Assembly: GCF_900963305.1 (NCBI RefSeq)
Contig: NC_042526.1
Location: 17,737,001 to 17,801,000 of the forward strand
Reading direction: 5' to 3'
DNA length: 64,000 bases
Source of the DNA: Echeneis naucrates
Lineage: Eukaryota; Chordata; Actinopteri; Carangiformes; Echeneidae
Part shown: piece by piece, positions 12,901 through 26,724 of the stretch
Layout of the letters: every line of letters begins with the position of its first letter
Numbering within the stretch: position 1 is the first letter of the stretch
The notes under the pieces: generated by a model
What the model was told of the DNA's origin: nothing
The model's database searches: none
Seen by the model: only the letters and a program-made list of their open reading frames with translations
Made by a program: the position numbers and the translations under genes

Positions 12901-14765
12901 TTTCTATAAAAATGAATCTCAAGTTGGGAAAAAAAAACAAACAAAAAAAAAAAACAACTCATGATCTCTTTGTTATTAATTGCTGTCAAAAGTACCCTTT
13001 TTCCCTGTGTAGAGCCGGCAGCAGATATATCAGGCATGCACACCCACACAAACACATTCAGGAAAGGAAGAGGAAGTGACGAACAGTAGCATATGGACAA
13101 CGGATGAACAGTCAAGTATTGAAGTGCCATGAACTGCTTTCTCCAGTGTCCCCCGCTGTCACTTTCACATCATAGGCCAACATTTCGCCAGCTTGAAACA
13201 ATTTTTCACTGGAAACAGTTTTTACTCTCTATAAGAGCCTATAGGCCATCATGTATATGACACTGTGGACCTCTCTCTGAATCATTTACACTGGCCTATA
13301 TATAGCTTGTGGAGAAAAGGTCATTATTGAAACAGAAAGCTATATTTCATAATTGCACCACCATGCTTCCATACCCTCAGTGAAATTGGCTCTCCAGAAT
13401 ATATTCTCTCTCACTCTTTTCCATCTCTCTTTATCTCGCTCTCTTGTCTGTTGGAGAGGGCGATTTTGACAGGCTGACTGTCTCTCCTGATGTAATAACC
13501 ACCCTCCATTTGTATCTGAGGAGGGTGCATTAACTAGACAGCGTAATCAGCCCTGCACAGCAAAGGCAGCAAGCCTCACTGACCGACTGCTTTTTACCAC
13601 ACTAACCTACAACAGCTCATCATTAGGCCGCAATTAGTACAATTCACTCTGGGAGGGGGAAATAACCCCTTCAAAGACCTTTAACTAGCAGAGTGTATGT
13701 GATAAACAAGTGCCCCTTCACCGTCCATTGTTGCACTACACATTCTGTGAAGTAATCTTATTTAATCACTCGATGGTGAAGGCAATAGGAGTATAAAGTA
13801 GTAAAAAAAAAAAGAAGACATATAGTAACCTGGAAGAGTGCCAGAATCTAACCTGATATGGCTGACACATTGGTTGGCTTCACAGTAATGTCTCTGATGA
13901 AAAAGGCTAATCACCAGACACGTCAGACAGGGCATAATTCATCTCAAAAGGCAGCAGGCAAAAAGGGTGGAAAAACATCCAAAAGCAGTGCTTTATCATA
14001 AGTATTTGCACTTTCCAGAATGAGTAGGTGAGTTTTCTTGAAGAACCCCTACAGTGAAGGTGCACTTCAGGTGAACTGCTTATATTCAAAGGAGGATGCA
14101 GTCGCACAAGTCTGCTAAAGCAAAGTTCAGTACATAAACAAATTACTCCCTTCTGGCTCTTCTCTGAAAATAAAGAAAAATGTGCATCTCTGTGTCATTT
14201 GTGGCATGCTGGCTGTGGGCAGACACAGATAAGCGTTTGGATCGGAGAAGGCTGACAAAGTATGATTATCTCCCATTGCTTGAATTGACCGTCAATCAAT
14301 CTAGGCGACCAAGCGGACCGAGACCGCCCGGCTCAATTGTTGTCTGAGATGAGGTTTTTTATTTTTTTATTGAGTCAATGACCTTAAAAAAAATTTAAAA
14401 CGTATGAAGTATTTCAAATGCGTTGTTGCACTGATGTACCATTCAGATTCACAAATATAACAGAGACAAAAGTCAAAATAAAAGTGCTGCTGTTTCAGAC
14501 ACACAATAAGTAGCTCATATGTTCTCTCAGCAAGTCCATATACACACACAAACAACAAACAAAAACACACAGTTCGTTCAGAGACTACCACCTGACTTTC
14601 CAGGACTCCCTCTCAAGTCCCAGTCTGCTTTCCTGGCTCTCTCCACACCTCCCCCCTCACCTCATGCTGCATGTTCTGGATCTGAAACCCTGTCCGTGTG
14701 CCGGAGTGAGCCACAGGAGAGATGGTGGAAAGGAGGCAGTGAGGAAGGGGTAAGGGAGAGAAAGG

Positions 14766-14773
14766 GGAGAGAG

Positions 14774-14827
<54 letters not shown>

Positions 14828-14851
14828 TGTGTGTGTGTGTGTGTGTGTGTG
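14766..14851. repeat. compound (GA)n(GT)n microsatellite
   Basis: About 29 GA units change directly into about 13 GT units near 14825. The open frames on both strands here are translations of this repeat. Confidence 0.97.
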
Positions 14852-15510
14852 CCTCAAGAAGCACATTCTTTCTGCTGAGCGCCATCTGGAAGTGCAAAGG
14901 TAGATAAACAATGATGTGAGTCGCATCCCATCTCCTTCCCAAAGCCTAAGCAGACACTCGTTTCCCACAATGCATGAGCACCATCGCCACCGATCCTGCA
15001 CAGCGTGCCAAGCATTGTCAGGGATTGGGTCTTATCAATCGTTGGCCAGATACTGAGCAAAAGCATGAAGAAAACAAATGGAAGGGGAGAGAACAAAAAG
15101 AAAGGGGAGCTGCGAGTGACAATGAGAAACACAAATGTGATGATGGCTGGGAGCCACCCGTCCGCACAGCCCGGACCTACTCTATTTAATCTGGTCAAGT
15201 CTGCCGCAAGAATCAAAGCAATCTTCTCCAGTGAGCTGACAGAGTAAGGAATCAGCCAATCCCACCCAAAAAGGAAGTTGCTGTGGAATTGAATGAGGGG
15301 ATATGGGGCTATGCAGCATTGTGCTAAGTGTGCAAATTATTATGGCTGGGGAACTCAGCTTTGTTTAAAAAAAAAAAAAGAACCATTTGCATTCACTCAG
15401 TTTGCAAGTGGAGCTTGGGGGCAACGTTAGCTGCTGCTCCTGCTGCTTTTGAATTTCTCACCATATTTTTAGGCCCTTCTGGCATGCAATATATTACAGT
15501 CGTAGTAGAA

Positions 15511-15800
15511 ATCTTTATTATCCCTTATGGGGAAAATGCCCTTGTAGTAAGTCAGAGATAATAACAAAAACAATATCCGTACAATACGAGAGCGCACAAG
15601 TAGAAGTCTGATGAAGGGCAACAGCTGGAGTAACAGCCGGAGGGATCCTCCCTATGGGTATGACACCCCTTGGGGCCACCCTGTCCTGAATGAGCACCTA
15701 GGTAGACCTGATTACGACCAGAGTGAGACAGACGAAGGCCACAGTGGGGATGGCACAAAGAAATGGATCCGAAATGAAGAGACTGACAGCTATCCCTCAG
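15511..15800 (-). mobile_element. putative non-LTR retroposon 3' end (LINE/SINE-like)
   Basis: On the minus strand the segment ends in TTTTCCCCATAAGGGATAAT then AAAG (15511-15536). This matches the style of fish LINE/SINE tails that read CCC-AxxGGG-ATxAATAAAG. The sequence upstream on that strand (15600-15800) is GC-richer than its surroundings. No reverse transcriptase frame is present, so only a 3' end could be left. The plus-strand frame at 15611-15820 is compositionally coding-like, so a chance or exapted exon is the alternative. The family was assigned from the tail pattern only. Confidence 0.35.
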
Positions 15801-18800
15801 GTAGCCAGAGGAGTTGCACCTGTGTGCACCTCAGCTCTGCTCAGTTTAGTTTCTGCTTCTTCAAACTTGCTGCCCCCCCCCCAACACACACACACACAGA
15901 CACACAGCAGTCTCTTCAGCTCCGCTGGCATTGGTAAAACAACAGGAGGGAGGGATCAGGTGGCTGAGGCAAGCAGACGGAAAGCAAAGGACTGGCGAGG
16001 GGTTTGACAAATGAGTCTCGTCAGGTAACATTCACAGATGTGAAGGGATGGAGGGGAAGAAGAGGCAGAAGATAGGTTAAGGGAGGGGAGGGTATCTGTC
16101 AGCTCATATTGGCCCATCAGCAAAAATCTCCTGCCCTGATTAGAAACCACTGCAGCCAGAAGAGGGGAAAGGCACAGACACTTTGAAGGAAAAGGAATTT
16201 AGAGTGGGTCTGTTTTCTCCTGCAGACCACTTACTGATTCTGATTGAGGAGACAAGGAATCATAGCCTCTGTCTCTCTGCCTGGGATGCTTCTCAATATG
16301 ATGTCTCTGATCAAGAAGAGCGGTGGGGACAAGGCAGAGGAAGAGCCCTGGAAGCACTCAAGGGCTGGGAAATTTGGGTCAGACACATGACGTATTAATA
16401 CAGTGACTGACAAAAAGAGAAAAGTGAGACGAGAGGAGCCAAAATATTCACAGCAGAGATTTGTGTTTCAACATATTTCCCGCATGCATGCTGGAGAAAC
16501 AGAAAATTTTTCACAACTAGCTTCAGAAAATAAAGAGCATAATCACATTCAGGTAATTTTGACTAAATGAATCTGCGATCCTTTAGCTGTATACAGATCT
16601 TGATAAATGCCCACTGTCTTGGCTGTTATTAAACACCAGAGAGGCCGCTTGGTCCCTGTGCCAGGCAAAACTAATTAAAGCTAGGCAGATGTGTCCGGAC
16701 AGGCCTGTACAACGCACACACATACATATACACACTTGCTCACTTGAGTGCATCGGAATACCTGTGCATGCACATACACTTGCACAGGCTCCATGCCCAC
16801 AGTGCAATCAGTGCCAGCTGATGAGCCGTCACTGTGCTAACTAGACCAGGTGAACACAAAAGAACAGCATCTCAGATTCAATTTCTAACTTCGGTGTGTT
16901 TGACTTGGGAAACTTTTTGTCAGGCAGCGGACAGAGAGAGGGAAAATAACACGTTTCCCCCTGGTGCCTTATTATTCTTGCCAACACTAGGCAACACGTC
17001 TTGTTTCTGTATTCCCCACCTTCTCTGCTGCAGGTGATGATGAGCTTTAGGCTAACGGCAACCAATTAATCTTTCATGGTGGTTCTTGCTTTTGTAAGGT
17101 CTGCTCTATAAAATTGTATGTGACTGCAGCTATACAATAAAAGACTGGTGACGCTTTCCCACTTTTCTCTTATCCACTTTTCATTCTCATATTTTGCAGG
17201 CAAACAGCTGGGCCTTTTTTTTGGCAAAAGAGATCATTATGGCTACAGACATGAGAGCCGCACTCCAAATCACTGATGGAAGCCCAGTTTGTCAAGTCAG
17301 AGCAACAGAAGAGATTGCATTGGGTGTGTGAGCACCAGGGAGCAGTGAGTGGGTGTGTGTGTGGATAGAGGGGATGGGCCCAGGCTATAACATAAACAAC
17401 AAACGGACAATCCATGCTTGTATACACGTACAGAGGTGCATGACATGAAGCAATGTAAGCACCTGTGTTTTATCTTCATTTAGGCTGTCGGAATCATCTC
17501 CCTGTAATCACACAAATCTCAGGTCACAGACACACCAGCAGCTCTCACAGTCTCTAAAGGACACATACACACAGCGGTGACTAATCACCCATCTGGAGCC
17601 GCCATTCCCAGGTCTGGATGACAAAGCGCTCATGCCCACGAATATAGGCTAATGCTTTTCTCAACAAAAGGCTTAGGCTGCATACAGCCAAGCAGACAGG
17701 TTAGAGGAGGGGGGCTGTGACCTGGGCTTGGACAGGGGAGGAAGCAAGTGACATCACAGATAAGGGTGATGTACTTAGGCTGCATGCTAGTGTCTACATG
17801 AAACTGACAAGCCTGTACGTGCACTTGATTTTAATAACAGCTCCCCAAGTCAAGGACAGAGAGAGGGCAGAGGCAAAATAGTAGGAAAAGCCACTTCAGT
17901 GTGACTAGGCTAGTTTGTGGAGTGAAAAATCTGGTGTGGCTTACCCACAGGGCTTTGCTGAAACCCCCTCATCGCTAAATATTAGCATGCTAGCAGTGGC
18001 AGGTGCTAGCCACCCCCTTGGAGCGGTCCACAGGGTAGGGTTTATCCTCCAAATGCCGCAACTACTGTGGAAAACTGTTTCTCAAGCAAAAGCTAGCTGC
18101 CGGCTGGCATGATCCAGGTAAGTCTCCGAGAGGTGAGGGGGGCCTGATGCAACCAAAGCCAGGTTGAGATTTTGGGACAAGGTTGGATCAGAGCCAGGAG
18201 CCATTAGCAAGCAGTGTGTTTGACACAACGGGCAGAACACAACATTTTCAAAGGCATGGAAGGACTTGAACAGAGCTGTGGCGAAGAGTGCTCGGCAGCT
18301 GTTTCATTCAGGACCTCTGATAACAACCCTGTGTTCAGATTTCTGCAAACAGGGCAGGGAACCGAAAAGCAGCACACATACAAATCACTTCTTCGACAGT
18401 CTACACGGAGCTAAGCAAAACGTAATGCAGTGACATTCTCCCATTTATTTCTTAGCTGATGAAGGCTCTTGTGGTTCAATGTGCAGAGTTCTAAAGAATT
18501 TTAATGTCCTTGCATACAGCTAGATTCATGTATGGTTAATAACCAGAAAACACTTTAGATATCAGGCAGAGACAGCAGTATGAACAGACAAGATCTAGCT
18601 AATGGCCCTAGCCATATCATTTACCGTACTACCCCTAGCCAGACGCATGATCACACACTGGCTCCACAGACTGGGAAGAAGGGACACTTTCACTACTTAA
18701 GAGATAACATCCTATGAATACTTTCTAAGGAATGAGTCTCTGCTTTCAACTCTCATCGTGAATCAGCAAACAACTAGCACATCAATTATAAGTGTAGGAA

Positions 18801-21800
18801 ATAAAAACTCAGGGTTATTTAATTCTCTTTTTCCACTTAATGCTTGAATATAATTATGAGCAATGTGACAAACAGATTGTGGGACTACTACTTGACGACT
18901 GACAGCACAACTTGCCTATTTTGCTTTACGTAAAAAATAAATCAATAAAAATCTTGGCAAAGTGACCCTCATTTCAATTATAAATCTATAGAACAACATA
19001 GCAATTTGAAATATTGGTGGGAAATCACATGGTGGTGAGTGGTGCTTGATCTTGACAATCAGTCACAGATGCAAGTGAATGGCACCCTTTTGGCCCACCT
19101 ATCATATGCTGACCATTGCAACCACCAAAAACAACAAGGCTTTACATCTGTGATCCCATTAAAAACCCATCACACCCGTAACCGCCATGCCACGCTTACT
19201 GCACTCAAAACCCATTGTTGTAATTGGTTCCACTGCACTCTTGCCTGTGTTCTGGACAGGCCAACTGGCACATACAAACAACTCTGCAGTAATTGGAAGG
19301 GAACCAAACTTTGGTCATGTCTCGGTCATAATCAAGCATGACAAATTAGATTGAAATAATGGGGAATAAAATGAAAACACAAGGACTGTTTCAATAGGAC
19401 ATGGGGAAAAAAGTAAGGGCTGAAAAGAGGGAGAAATGAAACAGCGTTCATTGCCTAGTACAGGCAGCTGAGTGTGATCACTCTGGGTCGATGGCAAACC
19501 TCCAGATGACAACACACGCTCAATCACAATATACATAAACAGACAGAAAGGTGCAGTTGTAAAAGGGAATCTGTTGTTTTGCAGCGACCACACTGAAAGC
19601 TGCAGCCATGTCATTACTCCATCAAGCAACGAAGAAGAGCCCTAGAGCTTGGCGACTCACAGGACACTTGACAGAGCATTTGTGTGAATGTGTTTGACAA
19701 TGAGAGAAAGATAAACACCAACCCCAGAAAAGAGTTTGACTCCAAATGCGTACGAAAGTGTGACTGAATGGAGAATGTGTGTGTGAGTGAATGTGTGTGG
19801 AGGTGGCTGTGGGCCATCGGGGCTCAACTCAAGTTGGAGCGAGTGTTGTGGAGATGTTTGTCATACCAGAGTGAAGAGCGTGTCTGGACTGGGATGAGAC
19901 TGAAAGAAAATGTTAGCAGGCCCCTAAGGCTCTGCCTGAGCACACTGCCCTCTCTCAGAAGAACACAACACACTCAAAGACTGACTCGCAAACTCATGAT
20001 TTAAAGTAAGGGGGAACTCAAGGCCATCCATTAGTATAAGAAAATAGGAAAAGGAAATCACAAGTGCAGGCAAAGGGCAAAAGGGGAAGTCTTTAATGGA
20101 AAAAATTTGATTTATAAGCAAAACCTGAGTAATTAGCACCAGCAAGAGACAATAAAAACTCACAATCAGTCATAATTGTTTCTCAGTGTGACATGACTAC
20201 AGATAAAGGAAAACTATAATTGATATTCTGAACTGACTTTTGTTAATTAAAGCACTGATTATTCTGCTAAACAGACTTCGATAACCAGAGGCGCAGAGCT
20301 GCCCTTTAGAAAATACACTTTCACAGCGTTAAACAGAATTCCTTGGAGGGTTTGGTTTTTGGCAGTGAGCTGTTGTCCAGGGATCAGGACGTCCAATGAT
20401 GTGTAAACAAACACAAAAATGGGAGTGTGGTTTGCATACAAGGCAATCCTGAAACCCTGCAATTTTATTTGCTTTCTCAAATAAATGTCAAGTTTTATTA
20501 ATTGGCTGAGCCTGAGAGGGACAGGGACTGAAAGAGGTGAAAGGCAGAGGAAGCTATGCAAGTTGTTTGTGTCTGCGCTTTGTGTATGTGTGGGCAGTAA
20601 TGTGACTTCGCCCCTCTTTGCTCCTTTCAGACATTGATGCCGAAACCTTATGTATATTATATCCAAAAACCCCAACTTAGACAAACTCCCCATAGCAACA
20701 AAAATAAGAGTTCAAAATATATATTTTTTTAACCCTCCTGTAGGAAAAGTTTACAGAAAAGAAAACTACCCTGTCATTACTACAGCATATCTGTGGACTG
20801 AAGGGTTTGTGGATTAGAAAGGTTGGACAGGGACCTTGTCTTACAGAGAGCCAGGCCCCGGCATACAGAGGAGGCAGTTGAGGACAGTGCGCTTAATGGA
20901 AGTGACAGTCAGCAGTCTTCTCCATCCCCAATCTCTAGAAGCACATCCTCCTCGGACCGACCCAGGGAATGAAAAGAAAGGAAGGGAAGTAAAAAAGAAA
21001 GAAAGAAGATGAAAAAACTGTTTCCACCCATCTACTGATTACATACAATACACTCTAGCATACGGGGAGAGATCAAGAAAAGGTAAAGGCTTGGAGCGGG
21101 AGCGGTGGAGAGGGGAGTGAATAGACAGGGAATGCTGCCAGAGCCTACTTTTAGATACTGTGGTTATCAGTGAGAATAGGGGAGAGAGAAACAAAGAGGA
21201 AGTTTACTGGCGTTGTTTTATCTAGAAGGGCATTAAACCGAGAGGCACACAGGGGACGAGACAGCCAGAATGAAGAAAAAGATCATTCAGAGAAAAGGGA
21301 AAACTGTCCAAAGTCAGGCAACCTTCAGAAGTGTCCTGTCCCTCAAACTCATGGTCACACATACTCACACACACTTTGCCCTTGGCTGAAAGTCATCCCT
21401 GGTTCATGGTCACCGAGCTTTGATAGGAGTCCAGACCGTGGAACGAGCTGCTAACAACCCAGAAAGCTGCTTGTCTGGCTATTGGTGCAGCTTGATATGC
21501 AGTGAGAGAAGCCGTCGCTGGGATGGAAACTGAATGTGGCCTTTGATAAAACACTCAAAGGGGGATAAAAACAGAACGGGAAGTAGGCAGTCCATTAGCC
21601 CGAGATGGAAAGTTGGGTAGATATGGAGGGCCAGACGATGATGGCTGAGGTTAAATCCATCTCCTTCAACGTTCTGTCCTTGACCCTGTCAGATGGGGCT
21701 GATGCTTGCTGTAAGAAAGAGTATTGGACACACCATCATCACCCCCCAATGGTGTGGGCTAGAGAGGGATGAGAGGGATGTTGATAAGGACCCCCAACCC

Positions 21801-21989
21801 ATACACACCACCTCAAGGCCACCTCCACCACTACTGCCTTCAAACACAACACTGAAGAAGCCCAGCTAGAGCCCACTAATCAGGGAACTTAGCCACTGAC
21901 CTCTCCACAGGCTCTATACCTTTTAATGAGATCCATGCTTTTGATTTGTTGAGCAGCCTGGAGGGAGAGACGGATCATGCATAAGCTCC

Positions 21990-22031
21990 GACACACACAC
22001 ACACACGCACGCACACACGCACGCACACACG
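21990..22031. repeat. (CA)n with interspersed CG (ACGC) units
   Basis: Directly visible imperfect dinucleotide repeat with several CACG steps. Confidence 0.95.
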
Positions 22032-25000
22032 TCACCTTCGCCCACTTTAGACAGACACTTTAACATCAACCTCACTGTTGTGGACACAAAGAGCACAAGA
22101 GATGTGCACAGCTGAAATAATGAACAGTCTGTAATCCACCACAGCCAAGGGCTCTCATGCGTGTACACACATGCACAGGGGAAGTGGATACAAAACTATG
22201 GGCCAGAACAAGCACTGCCTGAGAACTAACTAAAGCCAACTAATCAGCACACACGACAACACAGACATAAGCCGAGTCTGGCTCAAGGACACAACACCCA
22301 CCCTGTTAAATGAAGGCAGAGGAAGGTGCAGGTGATATTGGATCCAGACATGCTTGCTCACAGATAAAATTGAATTATTGATCAGCCAACAGATTGTGTT
22401 ATGAGGAATTCATGGATCCATGCTTGGGCTGTCCAGCTCGCTTTGGGTGAAAGACACACTGTATATGTTTGCATTTCTGTACTGTATCCATGTGTGTGCA
22501 AAGAGAAGCCTAGGGGGGCAGGCTGCCTTGGTATAAGTCCGAATTATTTTCTGTGGGCGAAGCGGGCTCGCACTTCGACAAGACAGAGCAAACAGTGAAT
22601 CGATCAAACTGACTGGGGTGATGCATACGGAAGGAAGGCCTTGCCCTCGCTGCGCTGAGAGGGCTTTAACTGCTCGCACACTGAGTGGCTTTTTCATTGG
22701 CACTCAAGCAACAACACAATCCTCAGCTCTTAATACCAGCTATAGAAAGAGAGGAAATGGGATTTTTATTTGTCTGAGCTCCACGGGTGGTCTGCTGCTG
22801 CTAATAATGCACTGAAATACAGGGTCTCACTTAGCTTGGGTTCGGCTGCTAACATCCACAGCAGGCACTGGACAGAGTTATGGTTGTATTCTGTCATGAG
22901 CCTCTGGAATTGAACAGCTCACTTTATCCCAGAAACCTTCCAGCAGTTCCTCAATAAGCCCAAACTTTCTTCTCAGCTTTGATCTGGTACTTCACCAGTT
23001 GAACTGTAGCCAGGTCATGCCGTCCCATGCCTGAGCTTCCACTATAAGAGAAATAAACTATAAAAGGCTTGGAAGCTGCAACAAAAAATATGATTATTTT
23101 CTGGACATAGTCATCAGGACTTAACAGTGAGGTCAGGCCTAAGAAAAAGCCTGTGGATGGTAACTGCTGGTGGAGTAGAAACACTAAATCACTTTAATCC
23201 AGTCTATTCAGATCCCCCAAAAACAGCAGAGCACACACTATAACTTGGAATTACAACAGTTTAAAAAAAAAAAATCTTGCTGTTCTTTGGTGATTACGAT
23301 TTGTTTTGTTTATGTGCAGAACAGATGTGTGATTTTAGCATGCTGCTATAATGTTTTATTTTCAAGTTGGAAGGTGTAGACACATAATAACCCAGCGGGA
23401 CCAAGATATGAGTTTGTTTTTTCCATTACCCAAAGAGGAGACTAGCTCCATATGACTAATTAAATGGCAGACACGGAGGAATGCGTGATGACAGCCCAAC
23501 GGCAGACAGGGACTGGAAGTGAAACAGAACAGAACCTGGTTAAAAATATAAAAAACTCATGGCTGGTGGAGGAGGATAGCAGAAACACATAGCAGAAACA
23601 GTGGAAGTGTACTGTTGATCTCAATAGGGATGGCTATGGAGAGATCTTAATGGAGGTCTGGAGAGCTGAATAAATGGCTACTCTGGTCTGGTTGTGTCAC
23701 CAGTCGGCACTGGTTCACTAGTAAACAAGCAACAGCATACTGACATGTCCTTATACACCCCACTTTGATTCAATCTGTTACTGGAATAGTACACACTTTT
23801 CCTCTGTGTCCAATTGAAATAGGATGAGAATGGAAGAGGGAATGAAAGAAAATGTCTTTTGGTGTGACTTGTGTGATTTGGGATCCAATTTGGCAGCGTG
23901 TATTCTGTAAGCATTCTAACTGCAGCTTGTTGTCAGAGAATGGACAGAGAAGTATTGGGTCATTGTGTGCGTGAAGGAAAAAGACAAGGTCTTGGTAATA
24001 AGGTTCTCTAACCCTAGCAGCAGTTCTACTCCCCTAATTACTGTAATTAAAGAGTACCGCTCCACGCAGGAATCAATGGCGTGGGATCAGCACAGACGTA
24101 GAGCAGACGTAGCTACTGCAGAGGGAGGCAACCACAGGGCTGAGTTTAAAAACTTGCAGTCTGAACAAATGGTAGGCTAGTTTGTGTTATGAGGGCTTGT
24201 AAATATTTAGGCATTCTTACAGAGGCATGCGGCTGCGACTCTGATGTCATTTCTCCACATATCATTCGCCTTGGTTAGAGGCAAAAAACCCCAGTGTGTG
24301 TAACTGTGAATACAGATTAGTGACAAGGGGAAATCTGGGAAACAGTGTGTCACAGGGCAAAAATAAACTATGCAAGCAGCGCAAGTTATCTGCATGACCA
24401 TCACATGGCTGAACAACTGTATTCAGATTAGGGAAGAGAAACAGTGGTGTAGAAAAATGCAGAGAGCATGTCTACGTGATTTGCAGACACCAGCATAAAG
24501 TATCTAAAAACTCCCATTTAATGAACAAAAAAAAAAGTTTATGGCTGGGGGGGTGCGCGCATCTGGGCAGCCTCAAAGCTGCCCAGATGAGTTGGTGAAG
24601 AATAATGCATGTCATCATGGCTGCGTGAATAGGAGAGTGAGGCTGGGGGGCAAGCGCAGGCACCCAAGACGTAGAGCTATGATGACACCTCCACAGATCT
24701 GCATTTCAGAAGACAGCTCCCAGCCTCAGGCAGGTTTGAAGCACTAGAATTAATATCTACGTAGACTACAGACACACAGAGTAAGAACAGACAAAGAAGA
24801 AACTTGGGGAAAAAAGACTCTGGAGAAAAAAGTTAGAGAGCATGAGAGAACAGATAAAGAGCAACTGTTCTGCTGATACAGGTAAGAAAGTATGTTTGTG
24901 TAAATTAACTTAAACAGGAAGTTGCAAAGCCAAAAATAAACATAGTTAAAGAGAAGGCCAGTTTGTAATTCCGAACAGTTCTGGTATTTAGGTCATGATT

Positions 25001-25204
25001 GGCTGATCAGGCAGAGTTAATGTTCTTGGAGATCAGGCCACAGATGTGTAATCTACAAGGGTCTGTCTTCAACAAGGTCATGAGTCAGCTGCCAAAAACG
25101 GTACAAAACAAAATGTGACACAGCTCATTCCCAGTCCACATTATTTTCATTGTTTTATTGCACATTTCCCATTATTCTTTCATCCCCATTCAGGCTTTCT
25201 GCTG

Positions 25205-25252
25205 CTGCTGCTCTGGCCAGCTCATTTTCCCCATAGGGATCAATAAGAAAAA
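25205..25252 (+). mobile_element. putative short LINE/SINE-like 3' tail
   Basis: TTTTCCCCATAGGGATCAAT then AAGAAAA at about 25225-25250 nearly matches, on the opposite strand, the tail of the 15.5 kb element. Upstream is a short CTG run. Only the tail is recognisable, so the call is weak. Confidence 0.3.
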
Positions 25253-26684
25253 ACAACCCAACTCATCTTCTAAAACATTTAATGTTCCCTTCGAAAATCC
25301 AACCTCAGACATCAGCAACCTTAAATTTTAGAGGCTGAGGGGTCACCTCAAAATGTCAGTCTCTAAGGTTAAGGTTGTATCTTTGACAGTGATATTACTG
25401 CTACTAAGACTGCTGCCACTGTTAAATGGTCAGTCAGTGTACAGATGAGAGGCAACAGAGCCAGTGGCATTTAACTAGATTCTCACTAACTTTAACAACT
25501 GCTCTATGAACAGATTTTAATAGGTCCCTCTTGGATCATAGGCTACTGAAAGGCCAAGATACCCACCTCATTTAACAGACACAGACATGATGCTGCAAAA
25601 AGAAAAAAAAAAATAATAATTTTTATCAACTCTCACCACTAACTGAAATAAAGACAGGCAATATTTCTTTTGTGCTCTACTCACACAGGTTGAACAGGAA
25701 TCGGTGGAACAGGTAAATACATTGTGTTTCTGTAATGTGTTCCTGGATATCAGTTAAATGTAAGCTCCTCCTCAAAATGTCATTCATTCATTTAACATTA
25801 CAATCTCTTTTAAAGACACAACAGCCGGCAGCTTTAAAAACAGGCTTGAAAGCTTTACACTCAAGAGTACAGGTACGTCTAAAGAACATCTCATCTTCCA
25901 CCATGAGAATTTATCTGACTTTGAATTTTGATTGAAGCAGACAACAAGGAAACAGACACCCAACCTCCAGCAGCGCTGCTTCCCCCATGTCCACTTGCAG
26001 CTGGCAGCACATTTCAACAGATGCGAGTGATAATAAGGACAGCATATGTTTCTTCAAGATCTAAAGTGCCATTGCTATTTCAGGCCATTCTGCCCATGGA
26101 TATTATTCACGTTTTCAACTTTTAATTCAGAGGTTCGCTGAAGTGAAAGTAATCAAAAGGAATGAGTTTTGAAGATTGATTTAAGATTTGAAATCAGTTA
26201 AACTGATGAATCTTGCTCTCTTTAAATACACACACACATACCCAGAAATAATTCCTTCTATGTGTAAGTACATAAATAAATAGCCTTCTACAGCAATATG
26301 GAAATTTTAGCTACAAATGGGGTGATCCACTCATGTTTTCCAATTGCTTGGTCATGTCCACAAAATGTACATGCGTATTAGTGACAAAAGTATTTTTTAA
26401 AGCACTATTAATTTAGATTAAGGTTTTTCAGAGTTAAACTCTCAAAGCAAGTTACTTCCTTGAGCCACAAGGATCACTCATCTACTCGATAAAGTTACAC
26501 TTGCACAGCCCATTCATTTATATCTTCCTTAGTTTGCCACATAATGTGCTCTCAGCTCTATCAGGTTGGTCTGACCTTCATCTCCAGCTGCCGCCAGTAC
26601 ACTGACCCTTCCTGCATCTGTCACCCACCAGTCCTGGCTCAGGCTCAGTACTTCATAATTAATCGCCCAGTGTGGATGCACACA

Positions 26685-26724
26685 TTAAAAAAAAAAAAAA
26701 AGAAAAGAAGAAAAAAAAAAAAAA
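26685..26724. repeat. A-rich tract
   Basis: Two runs of about 15 A separated by GAAAAGAAG. It could be a retroposon tail, but no element body is recognisable upstream. Confidence 0.85.

Noticed and set aside
14519-15001. Frames rich in RERE or SLSLSL around 14.6-15.0 kb
   Set aside because: Translations of the compound GA/GT microsatellite.
15611-15820. Plus-strand frame MKGNSWSNSRRDPPYGYDTP as a gene
   Set aside because: No splice sites fit well, and the segment looks like the reverse strand of a retroposon 3' end.
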